The position numbers and the translations under genes were made by a program. A stretch of DNA of 64,000 bases from Paracidovorax oryzae ATCC 19882. Lineage in GTDB: Bacteria > Pseudomonadota > Gammaproteobacteria > Burkholderiales > Burkholderiaceae_C. Of this stretch, positions 44,497 through 52,252 are shown piece by piece. Every line of letters begins with the position of its first letter. Position 1 is the stretch's first letter. Under the pieces are notes generated by a model. It had not been told where the DNA came from and did not search any database. It saw nothing but the letters and a program-made list of their open reading frames with translations. The stretch lies in the NCBI RefSeq assembly GCF_000687165.1, contig NZ_KK366050.1, positions 81,985 through 145,984 of the forward strand, written 5' to 3'.

Positions 44497-44979
44497 ATGT
44501 CCGTCGATATGTTCATGAAGGTTGAAGGTGCCAGCGGCGAATCTCAAGACGCCAACCACAAGAGCTGGACCGACATCCGTTCCTTCACCTGGGGCGCTAC
44601 GCAGCCCAACTCGATGGCCACGGGCAGCGGCGCCGGCGCCGGCAAGGTCACCTTCCACGACCTGAACGTCGTGGCGAAGATCGACAAGGCTTACCCGGCC
44701 GTCCTCAAGCACTGCGCGACCGGCAAGCACCTGGGCCAGGTGGAGATCTCGATGTGCAAGGCGGGTGGCACGCAGATCGAGTTCGGCAAGATCACCCTCA
44801 CCGACGTCCTCGTCACGAGCGTGACGGTGAGCGGCACCGACGGCAGCGACGCCGTGCTGGTGAATTACGCCTTCCAGGCAGCCAAAATCAAGACCCAATA
44901 CTGGGAACAGACGAACCAGGGCGGCAAGGGCGCCGAAAGCCAGGCCGGCTACGACATCAAGGGCAACAAGGAAATGTAA
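44497..44979 (+). CDS. hcp: T6SS tube protein Hcp
   Basis: Hcp1-family protein, 160 aa, forming hexameric rings that stack into the inner tube; also acts as a chaperone and carrier for small effectors. Family features: MFMKVEGASGESQDANHKSWTDIRSFTWGATQP at the N-terminus, ISMCKAGGTQIEFGKITLTDVLVTSV and C-terminal VLVNYAFQAAKIKTQYWEQ. A strong AAGGAAG precedes the ATG. It is divergent from the 17-gene T6SS operon and ends at a strong terminator, so it is probably a single-gene, highly expressed unit. A putative effector-immunity pair lies 292 bases downstream. Confidence 0.96.
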   Translation: MSVDMFMKVEGASGESQDANHKSWTDIRSFTWGATQPNSMATGSGAGAGKVTFHDLNVVAKIDKAYPAVLKHCATGKHLGQVEISMCKAGGTQIEFGKITLTDVLVTSVTVSGTDGSDAVLVNYAFQAAKIKTQYWEQTNQGGKGAESQAGYDIKGNKEM

Positions 44980-44997
44980 TTCCTTGCGCCCCAGCGC

Positions 44998-45032
44998 AAG
45001 CCGGATGCCTCATGAGGCTCCGGCTTTTTTTT
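44998..45032 (+). terminator. strong intrinsic terminator after hcp
   Basis: AAGCCGG followed by ATGCCTC pairs with GAGGCT and CCGGCTT (long stem, one bulged T, very short loop) and runs into eight T residues. Located 19 bases after the hcp stop; should isolate hcp from the downstream effector genes. Confidence 0.9.
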
Positions 45033-45159
45033 ATGTCCAGAATATGGCGGCAGCGTCAACTACGTCTTTTGCATGAATCGATGCACAAAATGCCTGCGCC
45101 AGATCCTGGACCGTCGCGGGAATACCGATTCCACAGCCGAATCCGCCACGCCTTGATTT

Positions 45160-45199
45160 TTGGCAGCGCCTGCCATTCGCAGGCCAGCCAAACTTTTTT
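45160..45199 (+). terminator. second terminator-like hairpin between hcp and the effector gene
   Basis: Inner stem GCCTGC-CATTC-GCAGGC (45168-45184) is extended by outer arms TTGGC (45160-45164) and GCCAA (45187-45191), followed by ACTTTTTT. Orientation is plus strand. Since hcp already has its own terminator, this one implies another short transcript starting between 45033 and about 45130, or a safeguard against read-through into the effector gene. Confidence 0.55.
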
Positions 45200-45245
45200 A
45201 TCGGCACGGGCATCACGAGACTTCTCCAAAAATCTGCAAATACGA

Positions 45246-45251
45246 TAAAAT
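45246..45251 (+). promoter_or_regulatory. candidate -10 box for the muramidase gene
   Basis: TAAAAT within an AT-rich stretch 20 bases before the ATG at 45272. No good -35 is seen (TTCTCC 18 bases upstream is weak). If used, the leader would be only about 15 bases long. No Shine-Dalgarno sequence lies before the ATG. Confidence 0.35.
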
Positions 45252-45271
45252 TACCACATTCATCAAATAAC

Positions 45272-45829
45272 ATGCCAGAACAAATCGATTACGCATTTTT
45301 GAGTGCCCTGGAGGGGGGCTCCCAGACGACCGGGTACGTGCCTGCGGCAAATGTCAGCAAGAGCGGCGTAACCATCGCGACGGGATTCGACCTCGGCCAG
45401 CGGTCCGAGAACGACCTCAAGAACCTGGGACTGGCCAGCAATCTGATCGAAAAGCTCAAGCCCTACCTGGGTTCCAAGGGGGCCGATGCCAAGAAGCTCG
45501 TGGAGAAAACACCCTTGACCATCTCCGCCGCCGAAGCCGAATCCATCGACAAGGCAACCAAGGCCAGCCACATCGCCAGCCTGAAACTCAAGTACGACTC
45601 GGCCACCACCGACAAGAAGCACTTCATCGACCTGCCTGCGCAAGCGCAGACCGTCATCGCGTCGGTGTCGTTCCAGTACGGCGTCAACCTGGACTCTGCC
45701 ACGCCCAAATTCTGGAAGGCCGTGACAGGGCAGGACTGGACCGAGGCCGTGAAGCTGCTCAAGAATTTTGGCGACGTGTACCCTACCCGACGCGGCAAGG
45801 AAGCCGCCCTGCTGGAGAAGATCAAATGA
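45272..45829 (+). CDS. pesticin/T4-lysozyme-like muramidase, putative T6SS effector
   Basis: Protein of 185 aa (about 20 kDa) resembling the C-terminal muramidase domain of pesticin: LSALEGGSQTTGYVP, SKSGVTIATGFDLGQR, FIDLPAQAQTVIASVSFQYG and an F/Y-x-TRRGKEAALL end as in phage-type lysozymes. Likely catalytic residues are Glu14, Thr37 and Asp40, by analogy with the Glu-Asp-Thr set of T4 lysozyme-fold enzymes. It has no signal peptide, no holin nearby and no receptor-binding domain, so it needs another export route. It lies 292 bases from hcp, is small enough for the Hcp lumen, and overlaps by 4 bases a secreted protein gene. The 5' part is more AT-rich than the surroundings. The effector role is inference. 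Confidence 0.75.
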   Translation: MPEQIDYAFLSALEGGSQTTGYVPAANVSKSGVTIATGFDLGQRSENDLKNLGLASNLIEKLKPYLGSKGADAKKLVEKTPLTISAAEAESIDKATKASHIASLKLKYDSATTDKKHFIDLPAQAQTVIASVSFQYGVNLDSATPKFWKAVTGQDWTEAVKLLKNFGDVYPTRRGKEAALLEKIK

Positions 45830-46482
45830 AGCGTTGGATCGCACTCGCTGCCGCCGTCCTGGGCTCCGTGGCCGCGCATGCCGCGGACGGTGCCGCGCAT
45901 ATCGCCAACGCGGAACTGCTGGCGGCACTGCAGGACCCCAAGGCGTCGCTCACGGCAGCGCGCACGCCGCTCGCATTCGACAACGGCGCCTCGGCGAAGA
46001 ACTGCCTCGACTACTCGGAACTCCTGGGCAAGGCCCAGCCCGTCGAGTCCACCCGCAATTTCGAGATCCGGAGCGAATACCTGCTCTGCGACAGCATCCG
46101 GCAGGTAGGCGGAAGGCCATTCGTGGCTGCAGAGGCTTCGGCAGCTGCAAGGCAGGCCAAAGCTCTCTACCAGAGACTGGATCTGCGCTCCTTCCCGTCG
46201 TCCCTGCGCAATCGGGCCGATGCCGGCAAACACTCGCCGAAGGCGTTGCTGCCAGGTGTGCCCCGCTTCGATGGCAATGCCGTCCAGGTGGATACCCCTG
46301 ACCAGTTCTTCCGCCTGGAGGTCGTGGGCCTTATCGACAATGGCAAGGCCGGCAAGCAGGACCTGCTCGTCTGGGTGACCGACGAATCGAAGACCGGCAC
46401 CTACCGTGGGTATGCCAGCATGGTCGTCCACCCACCGCGCACGGCGACGGGCTCCTATATCGCGGCAGCTCCGGCCCGGTGA
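45826..46482 (+). CDS. secreted protein, putative periplasmic immunity protein
   Basis: Protein of 218 aa that I do not recognise. It begins with a clear Sec signal peptide (MKRWIALAAAVLGSVAAHA, cleavage before ADGA), so the mature protein is periplasmic. Two cysteines, Cys60 and Cys88, could form a disulphide. The C-terminal half looks beta-rich (FFRLEVVGLIDNGKAGKQDLLVWVTDESKTGTYRGYASMVVH). The start overlaps the muramidase stop (ATGA), so the two are translationally coupled. Periplasmic location and coupling to a cell-wall hydrolase are what is expected of an immunity protein protecting against sister-cell attack. That function is inferred from context only. Confidence 0.65.
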   Translation: MKRWIALAAAVLGSVAAHAADGAAHIANAELLAALQDPKASLTAARTPLAFDNGASAKNCLDYSELLGKAQPVESTRNFEIRSEYLLCDSIRQVGGRPFVAAEASAAARQAKALYQRLDLRSFPSSLRNRADAGKHSPKALLPGVPRFDGNAVQVDTPDQFFRLEVVGLIDNGKAGKQDLLVWVTDESKTGTYRGYASMVVHPPRTATGSYIAAAPAR

Positions 46483-46525
46483 TCCCGCAGGAGCAGGCCC
46501 GGTGCATGCCTGGCCTGCCCCACAC

Positions 46526-47446
46526 CTACATCGCCACGGCGCGCACCGCCATGCGCAGCCAGTCGCCGCCCCCCAGGACAGGACGTCTCCACAGGCTGTC
46601 ACCACGCATGGCCTCCACCTTGTCGAGGACGCGCAGCCCGCCCTGGACGACCAGGCGCAGTTCCCATCCCATCCGCCCGGGCAACTGGTGCACGAGCCCG
46701 GCCCCTTCGACCATGAGCGCCCGCGCCCAGAGCGCACAGTCGGCCACCAGGGCCCGGGCCTGCGGGGAAGGCGGCCGCCGCTGCAGCAGCGCGCGGTCGA
46801 TCCCGAAGCGGGCCAGGTCGGCATCCGTGACGTAATGCCGCCCTCGCGGAAGGTCCACGCTCAGGTCCTGCCAGAAATTGACGAGTTGCAAGGCCGTGCA
46901 GATCGCATCGCTGCGGCGCAGTGCCAGGGGATCCGTGATTCCGTAGAGGTGCAGGAGCAGGCGCCCCACGGGATTCGCCGACCGCCGGCAGTAATCCAGC
47001 AACAGCGTCCGGTCCGCGTAGGTCAACCCCTCCGACGTCCGGAGAACGTCCTGGGTGAAGGCACTGAGCAGGTCCTCCAGCAGCGCGACGGGAAGGGAAT
47101 GGGTGCGGATGGCAACCTGCAGGGGCCCGAACACCACCGCCCACCGCGCCTGCGGCGGTTCTCCTGCGGCAACGCGGTGCAACTCCCGGGTGTACTCGTC
47201 CAGCGCTTTCAGGCGCTCGGCCGCGGTGGCATCACCTTCGTCGGCCAGGTCGTCCGCCGTGCGGGCGAACGCATAGATGGCGGCAACGGGCTCCCGCAGG
47301 GCGGGAGGGCAGAGCCACGAGGCCACAGGAAAGTTCTCGTAGTGCGTCACCGGCTGGGCGCGCGCGGAAACCGGGGGCGAATCCTGGCGTCCCGAAGGAA
47401 GGTCTCGGGACTCGGGTTGCTTCGTCGGGGATGGGGGCTTGGACAC
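46526..47446 (-). CDS. hpnC: squalene synthase HpnC (hydroxysqualene-forming partner)
   Basis: Trans-isoprenyl diphosphate synthase family protein, 306 aa. With HpnD and HpnE, HpnC makes squalene from farnesyl diphosphate via presqualene diphosphate and hydroxysqualene. HpnC signature HYENFPVASWL near residue 35; first Asp-rich motif DDLADE (65-70); second motif NFWQDLSVDLPRGRHYV. The first ~33 residues are a non-conserved Pro/Ser-rich extension. Start is GTG at 47446. Its partners hpnD and hpnE lie 11 kb away beyond lon, an unusual split. Convergent with the putative immunity gene (43 bases) and divergent from the efflux operon. Confidence 0.88.
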   Translation of the reverse strand: MSKPPSPTKQPESRDLPSGRQDSPPVSARAQPVTHYENFPVASWLCPPALREPVAAIYAFARTADDLADEGDATAAERLKALDEYTRELHRVAAGEPPQARWAVVFGPLQVAIRTHSLPVALLEDLLSAFTQDVLRTSEGLTYADRTLLLDYCRRSANPVGRLLLHLYGITDPLALRRSDAICTALQLVNFWQDLSVDLPRGRHYVTDADLARFGIDRALLQRRPPSPQARALVADCALWARALMVEGAGLVHQLPGRMGWELRLVVQGGLRVLDKVEAMRGDSLWRRPVLGGGDWLRMAVRAVAM

Positions 47447-47460
47447 CCCTCGATTGTCGC

Positions 47461-47490
47461 TTGACAGCCGGCGAGGCTTTCACCTAGATT
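47461..47490 (+). promoter_or_regulatory. promoter for the RND efflux operon
   Basis: Perfect -35 TTGACA (47461-47466), 18-base spacer and TAGATT (47485-47490; 4 of 6 to the -10 consensus), 38 bases before the adaptor ATG. The adjoining palindrome at 47489-47510 overlaps the -10 and probable start point, so it should be repressible. Confidence 0.65.
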
Positions 47491-47510
47491 ACTAACCAGT
47501 CAGTCATTAA
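47489..47510. promoter_or_regulatory. TetR/AcrR-type operator overlapping the efflux promoter
   Basis: A 22-bp imperfect palindrome with half sites TTACTAAC and GTCATTAA around a CAGTCA centre, resembling AcrR/TtgR-type TetR-family operators in being AT-rich at both ends with a CAGTCA-like core. It sits exactly where a repressor would block the promoter. No TetR-family gene lies in this window. Confidence 0.5.
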
Positions 47511-47527
47511 CAAACTTTGGGATCGCC

Positions 47528-48754
47528 ATGCCGCCTCTCGCGCCGCCCCACGTTCACCGCCTGCCCCCGCCAGCCCAGCCCCTCCGTGGGGCTTTTTCGT
47601 GGAAGCGGCTTCGTGCAGGCCGGAAGCGGGCTGCGCTGGCGGTCCTGGCGGCCACCTTCGCGCTCTTCGGCTGCTCCAAGCCTGCGCCCGCCCCCGAGCC
47701 GGAGCGCTCCGTCAAGCTGCTGACCGTGGGCACGGCCCCGCTGCAGACGCGGCTCGAATACGCCGGAGAAGTACGGGCACGGGTGGAATCCCGCCTGGGC
47801 TTCCGCGTGGCAGGCAAGATCGTGCAGCGCCAGGCGGAGCTCGGCCAGCGAGTGCAGGCGGGACAATTGCTGGCGCAACTCGACCCGCGCGACTACCAGC
47901 TGTCTTTGGAAGCCGCGCGCGCCCAGGTGGCGTCGGCGCAGACCCAGCGGGATCTCGCGGCCGCCGACTACCAGCGCTTTTCCGCACTGAAATCCCAGAA
48001 CTTCATCAGCGGGGCGGAGCTGGACCGCCGCGCAGCCACGCTGAAGGCCGCCGAAGCATCGCTCGAGCAGGCGCGGGCGCAGTCAGCCTCCCAGGGCAAC
48101 CAGGCGGGCTATACGCGCCTGCTGGCCGACGCGGCCGGCGTGGTCACGGGCATTGATGCCGAGCCGGGCCAGGTCGTCGCGGCGGGCACGCCCGTCGTGC
48201 GCATCGCGCAGGACGGCCCCCGGGACGTCGTGTTCTCCGTCCCCGAAGACCGGGTGACCAGGGTGCGCCCGGGCCAGTCCGTGTCCGTGCGGCTCTGGTC
48301 GGGCGGACCCTCCGCGCAGGGCCGCATCCGGGAGGTCGCGGCCAGCGCAGACCCCGTCACCCGCACCTTCCTCGCCAAGGTCGCCCTGGCGTCGGACACC
48401 CCGCCGCCTTTGGGCGCCACTGCCTACGTCACGCCCGACATGCCGGACCAGGACGGCGCGCAAGCCATCAAGCTGCCGACCAGCGCGCTGCGGCAGGAAG
48501 GCACGCAAACCGCGGTGTGGATCTATGAACCGTCGAGCGGCACCGTGCGCTCGCAGGTGATCCAGGTCGCGCGGGCCGACGGCAACGAAGTGGTGGTCGG
48601 TGCCGGGCTCACGCCGGGCATGCAGGTCGTCGCCACGGGCGTGCACGTTCTCTCGCCGGGCCAGAAGGTACAGATCTACCGGCCCCGCGTTCCCTCCGCC
48701 GACACTCCCGCACCTGCCGCCCTGCCCGCCTCCGCGGCCGAATCCCCCCGCTGA
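47528..48754 (+). CDS. RND efflux periplasmic adaptor lipoprotein
   Basis: Membrane-fusion (HlyD/AcrA family) subunit, 408 aa. The N-terminus carries a positively charged stretch, a hydrophobic helix and lipobox L-F-G-C (Cys49), so it is probably lipid-anchored in the inner membrane. Then a barrel-sandwich hybrid domain (SRLGFRVAGKIVQRQAELGQRVQAGQLLAQLDPRDYQL), an alpha hairpin (about 95-170, Ala/Gln-rich), VTGIDAEPGQVVAAGTPVVRI and the beta-barrel domain. GGGA precedes the ATG. The long stretch before the lipobox leaves room for a later start. Operon with the pump gene, 9 bases downstream. Substrate unknown. Confidence 0.9.
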   Translation: MPPLAPPHVHRLPPPAQPLRGAFSWKRLRAGRKRAALAVLAATFALFGCSKPAPAPEPERSVKLLTVGTAPLQTRLEYAGEVRARVESRLGFRVAGKIVQRQAELGQRVQAGQLLAQLDPRDYQLSLEAARAQVASAQTQRDLAAADYQRFSALKSQNFISGAELDRRAATLKAAEASLEQARAQSASQGNQAGYTRLLADAAGVVTGIDAEPGQVVAAGTPVVRIAQDGPRDVVFSVPEDRVTRVRPGQSVSVRLWSGGPSAQGRIREVAASADPVTRTFLAKVALASDTPPPLGATAYVTPDMPDQDGAQAIKLPTSALRQEGTQTAVWIYEPSSGTVRSQVIQVARADGNEVVVGAGLTPGMQVVATGVHVLSPGQKVQIYRPRVPSADTPAPAALPASAAESPR

Positions 48755-48763
48755 GAACACCCC

Positions 48764-51700
48764 ATGGAACAAGCGACACCGCAACCGCAGCCGTCCGGGG
48801 GCTTCAACCTGTCCAAATGGGCCCTGGACCATCCCGCGCTCACGCGCTATCTCATGGTGGTGCTCATGGTGCTGGGCATCGCCGCCTACTTCCAGCTCGG
48901 CCAGGACGAAGACCCGCCCTTCACGTTCCGCGCCATGGTGGTGCGCACCTACTGGCCCGGCGCCACGGCGCAGCAGGTGGCGGAACAGGTCACCGACAAG
49001 CTCGAGCGCACCCTGCAGGAGGTGCCCTATGCGGACCGCATGCGCAGCTACTCCAAGCCGGGGGAGTCGCAGATCATCTTCGAGATCAAGGACTCCTCCC
49101 CGCCCGGCGAAGTGGCCGGCGTCTGGTACACCGTGCGCAAGAAGATCGGCGACATGCGCGCCACCCTGCCGCAGGGCGTGCAGGGGCCGTTCTTCAACGA
49201 TGAATTCGGCGACGTCTATGGCGTGATCTACGCGATCGAGGCGGAAGGGTTCAGCCCGGCCGAGCTCAAGACCTTCGCCGACGACATCCGCCAGCAGCTG
49301 CTGCGCGTCAAGGACGTGGCCAAGGTCGAGCAGTTCGGCATCCAGGACGAGAAGATCTACATCGAGATCTCGCAGAAGCGGCTCGCCCAGCTCGGCCTGG
49401 ACATGAACCAGGTCCTGAACCAGCTCGGCCAGCAGAACGCCGTCGAGAGCGCGGGCATCGTCCAGACCCCGCAGGACCAGGTGCAGGTCCGCGTGGCCGG
49501 ACAGTTCGGCGCCGTCGAGGAACTGCGCGCGATGCCGATCCGGGGCGCCTCGGGCGCACAGCTGCGGCTGGGCGACATCGCCGAGGTGCGCCGCGGCTAC
49601 ATCGACCCGCCCTCCATCAAGGTGCACCACCAGGGCCGGGACGTCGTCGCGCTGGGCGTGTCGATGGCCAAGGGCGGCGACATCATCCGCCTCGGCGAAG
49701 CGCTGCATGCCGCCGCGCGCCGCATCGAGCAGACCCTGCCGGCCGGCGTGCGTCTCGTGAACGTGCAGGACCAGCCCCGTGCCGTGTCGTCGTCCGTGAA
49801 TGAATTCGTGAAGGTGCTCATCGAGGCCGTGGTGATCGTGCTCGCCGTGAGCTTCCTCAGCCTCGGCCTGCACACGCGTCCCGGCCGCCAGCCGCTGTGG
49901 CGCCGCTGGACGCTGGACATCCGCCCCGGCCTGGTGGTGGGCATCACGATCCCGCTGGTGCTGGCCGTGACCTTCCTGGCCATGTGGTACTGGAAGATCG
50001 GGCTGCACAAGATCTCCCTCGGCTCGCTCATCATCGCGCTCGGGCTGCTGGTGGACGATGCCATCATCGCCGTCGAAATGATGGTGCGGAAGATGGAAGA
50101 AGGCTACGACAAGGTCCGCGCCGCCACCTTCGCCTACGAGATCACGGCCATGCCGATGCTCACCGGCACCCTGATCACCGCAGCGGGCTTCCTGCCCATC
50201 GGCATCGCCAAGTCGGTCACCGGCGAATACACCTTCGCGATCTTCGCGGTCACCGTCATCGCGCTCGTGCTGTCGTGGTTCGTCTCGGTGTACTTCGTGC
50301 CGTACCTGGGCACACTGCTGCTCAAGGTGCCCGAACACCCGAGGGCGGAAGACCATCCGGCCGGAACCGCCCCGGGGGCTGCGCAAGGGCCGCACGAGGT
50401 GTTCGACAGCCCTTTCTACAACACCTTCCGCCGCGCCGTGGATGCCTGCGTGGAGCATCGCTGGATCACCATCGGCGTCACGCTGCTGCTCTTCGTGCTG
50501 GGCATCGTGGGCATGGGGCGCGTCCAGCAGCAGTTCTTCCCCGACTCCAGCCGCCCGGAAATCCTGATCGACGCGTGGTTCCCGGAAGGCACTTCGTTCG
50601 CCGCGAACGAAGCCGTGCTCAAGCGCATGGAAAAACGCCTCATCGAGGAGCCTGGCGTGAACTCGGTCAGCACCTGGATCGGCTCGGGCGTGCCGCGGTT
50701 CTATCTGCCGCTGGACCAGGTCTTCCCGCAATCCAACGTGTCGCAGATCATCCTGCTGCCCCAGGACCTGGCGCAGCGTGAAACGCTGCGGCGCGCCCTG
50801 CCGGCGATCCTGGCCCAGGAATTCCCCGAAGTGCGTGCCCGCGTCAAGCTGCTGCCCAACGGCCCGCCCGTGGCCTATCCGGTGCAGTTCCGCGTGATCG
50901 GCAACGACCCGGCGCGACTGCGCCAGCATGCGGACGAAGTGCGCAAGATCCTGCGCGAACATCCGCAGATGCTCGGGGTGAATGACAACTGGAACGAATC
51001 CGTGAAGACCATGCGCCTGGAGATCGACCAGGACAAGGCACGCGCGCTCGGCGTCACCAGCCAGTCCATCGCCCAGGCCGCACGCACCGTGTTCACCGGC
51101 ACCACCGTCGGCCAGTACCGCGAGGGCGACCGGCTGATCGACATCGTGTTCCGGCAGCCGCCGGACGAGCGCCAGGCCATCACCGACATCGCCAACGCCT
51201 ACCTTCCCACCGCGTCGGGCAAGGCCATTCCCCTGACCCAGATCGCGCGCCCCGTGTTCGCCTGGGAGCCCGGCGTCATGTGGCGGCAGAACCGCGAGTA
51301 CGCCATCACCGTGCAGGGCGACGTGATCGAAGGCCTGCAGGGTGCCACCGTCACCGAGGCGCTGCTGCCCGGCCTGCGCCAGCTGGAAGGCCAATGGCAT
51401 GCATCGGGAGACGCCGGCTACCGGATCGAGGTCGCCGGCTCCGTGGAGGAAAGCTCCAAGGGCTCCGCCTCCATCGCGGCGGGCGTGCCCATCATGCTGT
51501 TCATCACCTTCACGCTGCTCATGCTCCAGCTGCACAGCTTCAGCCGCGCCCTGCTGGTGTTCCTCACGGGCCCGCTCGGCATCGCCGGGGTGGCGGGCGC
51601 GCTGCTGCTGCTCGGCCGGCCCTTCGGGTTCGTGGCGCTGCTGGGCGTGATCGCGCTCATGGGCATGATCCAGCGCAACTCCGTCATCCTCATCGACCAG

Positions 51701-51970
51701 ATCGAGAGCGACCGCGCGCGCGGGGTGCCGGCGTGGGATGCCATCGTGGAATCCGCGGTGCGCCGGCTGCGCCCGATCGTGCTCACCGCCGCTGCCGCCG
51801 TGCTGGCGATGATCCCCCTGTCGCGCAGTGTCTTCTGGGGCCCGATGGCCGTCGCCATCATGGGCGGGCTCATCGTCGCGACGGTGCTCACGCTGCTGGC
51901 GCTGCCTGCGATGTACGCCGCATGGTTCCGCGTGCGGCGACCCGAAACCCGGCCGCCGCAACCCGCCTGA
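48764..51970 (+). CDS. RND efflux pump inner-membrane transporter
   Basis: Proton-driven AcrB-family transporter, 1068 aa, expected to have 12 helices and two large periplasmic loops. Features: N-terminal HPALTRYLMVVLMVLGIAAYFQLGQDEDPPFTFRAMVV, TM4 proton-relay pair in LGLLVDDAIIAVEMM, VGQYREGDRLIDIVFR-type and second-half TM10-11 GVIALMGMIQRNSVILIDQI. The DEDPPFTFR N-terminal motif is closer to the VexF/heavy-drug HAE and 'efflux RND transporter permease' branch than to E. coli AcrB. No outer-membrane channel gene follows; the pump must share one encoded elsewhere. Ends at a strong terminator. Confidence 0.92.
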   Translation: MEQATPQPQPSGGFNLSKWALDHPALTRYLMVVLMVLGIAAYFQLGQDEDPPFTFRAMVVRTYWPGATAQQVAEQVTDKLERTLQEVPYADRMRSYSKPGESQIIFEIKDSSPPGEVAGVWYTVRKKIGDMRATLPQGVQGPFFNDEFGDVYGVIYAIEAEGFSPAELKTFADDIRQQLLRVKDVAKVEQFGIQDEKIYIEISQKRLAQLGLDMNQVLNQLGQQNAVESAGIVQTPQDQVQVRVAGQFGAVEELRAMPIRGASGAQLRLGDIAEVRRGYIDPPSIKVHHQGRDVVALGVSMAKGGDIIRLGEALHAAARRIEQTLPAGVRLVNVQDQPRAVSSSVNEFVKVLIEAVVIVLAVSFLSLGLHTRPGRQPLWRRWTLDIRPGLVVGITIPLVLAVTFLAMWYWKIGLHKISLGSLIIALGLLVDDAIIAVEMMVRKMEEGYDKVRAATFAYEITAMPMLTGTLITAAGFLPIGIAKSVTGEYTFAIFAVTVIALVLSWFVSVYFVPYLGTLLLKVPEHPRAEDHPAGTAPGAAQGPHEVFDSPFYNTFRRAVDACVEHRWITIGVTLLLFVLGIVGMGRVQQQFFPDSSRPEILIDAWFPEGTSFAANEAVLKRMEKRLIEEPGVNSVSTWIGSGVPRFYLPLDQVFPQSNVSQIILLPQDLAQRETLRRALPAILAQEFPEVRARVKLLPNGPPVAYPVQFRVIGNDPARLRQHADEVRKILREHPQMLGVNDNWNESVKTMRLEIDQDKARALGVTSQSIAQAARTVFTGTTVGQYREGDRLIDIVFRQPPDERQAITDIANAYLPTASGKAIPLTQIARPVFAWEPGVMWRQNREYAITVQGDVIEGLQGATVTEALLPGLRQLEGQWHASGDAGYRIEVAGSVEESSKGSASIAAGVPIMLFITFTLLMLQLHSFSRALLVFLTGPLGIAGVAGALLLLGRPFGFVALLGVIALMGMIQRNSVILIDQIESDRARGVPAWDAIVESAVRRLRPIVLTAAAAVLAMIPLSRSVFWGPMAVAIMGGLIVATVLTLLALPAMYAAWFRVRRPETRPPQPA

Positions 51971-52021
51971 ACGGGGACGCCTCGCCGACAGGGTAAAATC
52001 GAAGGTTGACCAATTTCACGC

Positions 52022-52051
52022 AGCGGCGGTCCCCCGGGTCCGCCGCTTTTT
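52022..52051 (+). terminator. intrinsic terminator after the RND pump gene
   Basis: AGCGGCGG (52022-52029) pairs with CCGCCGCT (52040-52047), 10-base loop, followed by TTTT. About 50 bases after the pump stop and 47 bases before tRNA-Leu. A TAAAAT box at about 51993-51998 lies just upstream of it, so it might also terminate a very short RNA. Confidence 0.85.
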
Positions 52052-52097
52052 GTCGGTAGCCCGCTGGGAACAGCAGGCGGAAAGCCAAGTGGAAAAA

Positions 52098-52184
52098 GCG
52101 CGGGTGGCGAAATTGGTAGACGCACCAGGTTTAGGTCCTGACGCCAGCAATGGTGTGGGGGTTCGAGTCCCCCCCCGCGCACCA
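52098..52184 (+). tRNA. tRNA-Leu (UAG)
   Basis: Acceptor GCGCGGG pairs with CCCGCGC-A-CCA; D-loop AAATTGGTAGAC; anticodon stem-loop CCAGG-TTTAGGT-CCTG with anticodon UAG; long variable arm; T-arm GGTTCGAGTCC. CCA is encoded. It lies 68 bases before trigger factor, with no T-run terminator in between, so tRNA and tig may share a transcript. Confidence 0.96.
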
Positions 52185-52252
52185 CGAACAACACGGTGAG
52201 GCGGTCCCGCCACGGGACGGCCGTCACGGTCCCATTACCTAGAGGAAGAGCC

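Noticed and set aside
45031-45273. 80-codon minus-strand frame between hcp and the muramidase gene, with a fairly natural-looking translation
   Set aside because: It runs antisense across both terminator structures and the candidate promoter and no family is recognised. Kept as non-coding, though a remnant gene cannot be ruled out.
19471-46482. T6SS locus as a tRNA-integrated genomic island (tRNA-Leu at one end)
   Set aside because: The tRNA 3' end points away from the locus, no integrase or direct repeat of the tRNA end was seen, and base composition of the core genes matches the rest.
48083-51961. Very long minus-strand open frame (1292 codons) opposite the RND genes
   Set aside because: Shadow frame caused by high GC; composition is His/Gly/Ala/Arg-rich with no domains, while the plus strand encodes a clear adaptor and pump.
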